Positions 5,231 through 6,910 of a DNA stretch of 6,910 nt are shown in pieces. The notes under the pieces are model-generated. The model did no database searches, was not told where the DNA came from, and was given only the letters and a program-made list of their open reading frames with translations. A program made the translations under genes and the position numbers. Positions within the stretch are counted from its first letter, which is position 1, and every line of letters begins with the position of its first letter. Source of the DNA: Acidobacteriota bacterium (lineage in GTDB: Bacteria; Acidobacteriota; Terriglobia; Terriglobales; Acidobacteriaceae); NCBI GenBank assembly GCA_021810815.1, contig JAJZHR010000127.1, positions 1-6,910 of the forward strand. Reading direction: 5' to 3'.

Positions 5231-6910
5231 CAGTCGCCTCCGACGGGCTGAGCGACTTCCTCAGGGGAAGCCAGGGCACGCGCGCGGGCTGCTGCGGACG
5301 GGAGCATATTGGGGACCAGGGCGACAAAGGTGCCGAATACGACGATGCCCACGCCGATCCAGATCCACGCGATCAGCGGATTGATGAAGACCTTGATGAT
5401 GGGGCGGCCGGTGTCTGGATTCTTTCCGGCGTAGACCACGTACAGGTCGCGCTGCAGGTTGGAGTGGTCGGCGACGATGGTCGAGGTCTGCTGGCTGGCG
5501 TGGTAGAAGCGCCGCTCGGGCGAGAGTTGCGTGATCTTCTTGTTGCCCTGGTAGACGTCGAGGAGAGCGTACTCGGTGTCGTAGTTCGCGTTCGACTCCT
5601 GCGTGAAGCTCTGGCAGACGAGTTTGTAGGGACCGATGGTCATCGCGTCCTGGTAGCCCATCTCCTGCTCTTTCTGCTGGTTGAACGCACCGCCGGCGAT
5701 GCCGATGAAGATGACCACAACGCCGAAGTGGACGAGGTAGCCGCCGTAGCGCCGGGTGTTGCGGCGGGTGAGCTCAAACATGGCGGCGAAGATGTTCCTG
5801 GCGGGGCGGCCCTGCATGACGGCCTGGCGCTGGAGGACGGCGGCTCCGCGGAGGAACTCGGCGGAGATGGCGGTGGTGACGCCGGCGGCGAGCGAGAAGG
5901 CGATGGTGGAGAACAGCGTCGCCTGGTCGGCCCACGGCTTGACGCCGAAGGCAAGAAGGATGATGGCCGTGGCCACGGTGGCGATGGAGGGCAGGATGAA
6001 GTTCTTGCGGATGGACTTCAGCGATGTGCTGCGCCAGGCGAGGATGGGGCCGATGCCGGTGAGGAAGAGCAGGAACAGGCCGATGGGCAGGTTCACGCGG
6101 TCATAGAAGGGAGCTCCGACGGTGACCTTGGATCCCTGAACATACTCGGAGATGACGGGGAAGAGAGTTCCCCAGAGGATGGTGAAGCAGGCGGCTAGAA
6201 GGACGAGATTGTTGAAGAGGAAGCTGGACTCGCGCGAGACGAGGGATTCCAGCTTGTGCTCGGTCTTCAGGTGGTCGCGCTGGATGAAGTAGGTGAACAG
6301 GCAGACGGCGAACACGACGATGAGGAAGCCGTAGAACCATTCGCCGATGGAGGACTGGGCGAAGGCGTGGACGCTGGAGACGAGGCCGGAGCGCGTGAGC
6401 AGCGTGCCGAGGATCGTGAGCATGAAGGTGGAGAAGATGAGCCATACGTTCCAGGACTTCATCATGCCGCGCTTCTCCTGCATCATGACGGAATGCAGGA
6501 AGGCGGTGCCGGTGAGCCAGGGCATGAGGGAGGCGTTCTCGACCGGGTCCCAACCCCAGTAGCCTCCCCAGCCGAGGACGCTGTAGGCCCAGTGCGCTCC
6601 GAGGAAGATGCCGCAGGTGAGGAAGAGCCAGGTGACCATGGTCCACTTGCGGGTGATGTGAATCCACTTTTCGCCGGGGTAGCGCATCATCAGGGCGCCG
6701 AGGGCGAAGGCGAAGGGAACGGAGAAGCCGACGTAGCCGAGGTAGAGCATCGGCGGATGGATGACCATCTCGGGATACTGCAGGAGCGGGTTCAGGCCGA
6801 AGCCGTCGGCAGGGATGGGCCCCTGCTGCAAGGCGAAGGGCGGAGCCGCGAAGTTGAGCAGAAGAAGGAAGAAGAACTGGATGCCGGCGAGGATGGTGGA
6901 GGCGTAGGCA
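5230..6910 (-). CDS. ccmF: Cytochrome c heme lyase subunit CcmF, 5' end outside the window
   Basis: Polytopic inner-membrane protein that takes heme from holo-CcmE and ligates it to reduced apocytochrome c. The last 559 residues are visible. I number from the first complete codon (6909-6907), and the frame is open to the window edge. The TTG at 6831 is an internal Leu, not a start: upstream codons still read as a CcmF membrane helix. The WWD heme-handling motif WGGYWGWDPVENASLMPW is at 114-131 (DNA 6517-6570). His residues at 51 (HPPMLY), 139 (FLHS), 181 (SVHAFA) and 394 (YLVHFG) match the four conserved heme ligands. The first three keep the spacing I recall for E. coli H173, H261 and H303, implying about 122 residues are missing here. 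A periplasmic domain at about 412-505 precedes the last helix. It is the upstream member of the ccmF-ccmH-ccmI-like operon. Confidence 0.95.
   Translation of the reverse strand, partial: AYASTILAGIQFFFLLLLNFAAPPFALQQGPIPADGFGLNPLLQYPEMVIHPPMLYLGYVGFSVPFAFALGALMMRYPGEKWIHITRKWTMVTWLFLTCGIFLGAHWAYSVLGWGGYWGWDPVENASLMPWLTGTAFLHSVMMQEKRGMMKSWNVWLIFSTFMLTILGTLLTRSGLVSSVHAFAQSSIGEWFYGFLIVVFAVCLFTYFIQRDHLKTEHKLESLVSRESSFLFNNLVLLAACFTILWGTLFPVISEYVQGSKVTVGAPFYDRVNLPIGLFLLFLTGIGPILAWRSTSLKSIRKNFILPSIATVATAIILLAFGVKPWADQATLFSTIAFSLAAGVTTAISAEFLRGAAVLQRQAVMQGRPARNIFAAMFELTRRNTRRYGGYLVHFGVVVIFIGIAGGAFNQQKEQEMGYQDAMTIGPYKLVCQSFTQESNANYDTEYALLDVYQGNKKITQLSPERRFYHASQQTSTIVADHSNLQRDLYVVYAGKNPDTGRPIIKVFINPLIAWIWIGVGIVVFGTFVALVPNMLPSAAARARALASPEEVAQPVGGD

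Noticed and set aside
5464..6198. 244-codon open frame on the plus strand inside ccmF
   Set aside because: Low-complexity Gly/Asp/Glu/Val composition and exact antisense placement to a conserved membrane protein show it is a shadow of ccmF codon bias.
6829..6831. TTG at 6831 as the start of ccmF
   Set aside because: Codons upstream to the window edge continue a CcmF-like membrane helix and no ribosome binding site precedes it, so the gene begins outside the window.

Overview
The window is GC-rich, densely coded bacterial chromosome with short gaps and overlapping operons. The style of several proteins (a pyruvoyl arginine decarboxylase next to nitrilase-type AguB, and a CcmH with a C-x-C-x-C motif) is most reminiscent of Acidobacteriota, perhaps Terriglobia. 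That assignment is an inference from remembered family resemblance, not a database result.

Left part (1-1350): bases 1-260 hold no gene I can support, only a perfect 9-bp stem-loop. On the minus strand, 261-959 encodes AraD, L-ribulose-5-phosphate 4-epimerase, with every expected metal and catalytic residue in place. A 391-bp divergent spacer follows. It carries a LacI-family-like operator core close to araD and a candidate -10 box close to the next gene.

Middle (1351-4434, plus strand): a pyruvoyl-dependent arginine decarboxylase (arginine to agmatine) starts at TTG and ends in a clear intrinsic terminator. After the terminator comes a Phd/YefM antitoxin and PIN-domain toxin pair with an inverted repeat over its start. 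Tightly coupled behind the toxin are aguB (N-carbamoylputrescine amidase) and a TrmJ-type tRNA 2'-O-methyltransferase. The two polyamine genes define the first and last steps of the arginine to agmatine to N-carbamoylputrescine to putrescine route. The middle enzyme, agmatine deiminase, is not in the window, and a toxin-antitoxin cassette sits between the two.

Right part (4443-6910, minus strand): a cytochrome c maturation operon read right to left. It comprises ccmF (5' end outside the window), ccmH overlapping it by one base, and a 101-residue membrane-anchored protein resembling the N-terminus of CcmI. Together they would bring heme and reduced apocytochrome c to the ligation site at the outer face of the inner membrane. 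CcmG is not between ccmF and ccmH. This operon converges on trmJ with only 8 bp between stop codons.

I found no RNA gene, CRISPR array, insertion sequence or prophage, and no clearly novel system. The points most worth checking are the placement of the toxin-antitoxin pair as apparent leader of the aguB-trmJ operon, the non-CXXC cysteine motif of CcmH, the short CcmI-like protein, and a pentapeptide repeat in TrmJ.
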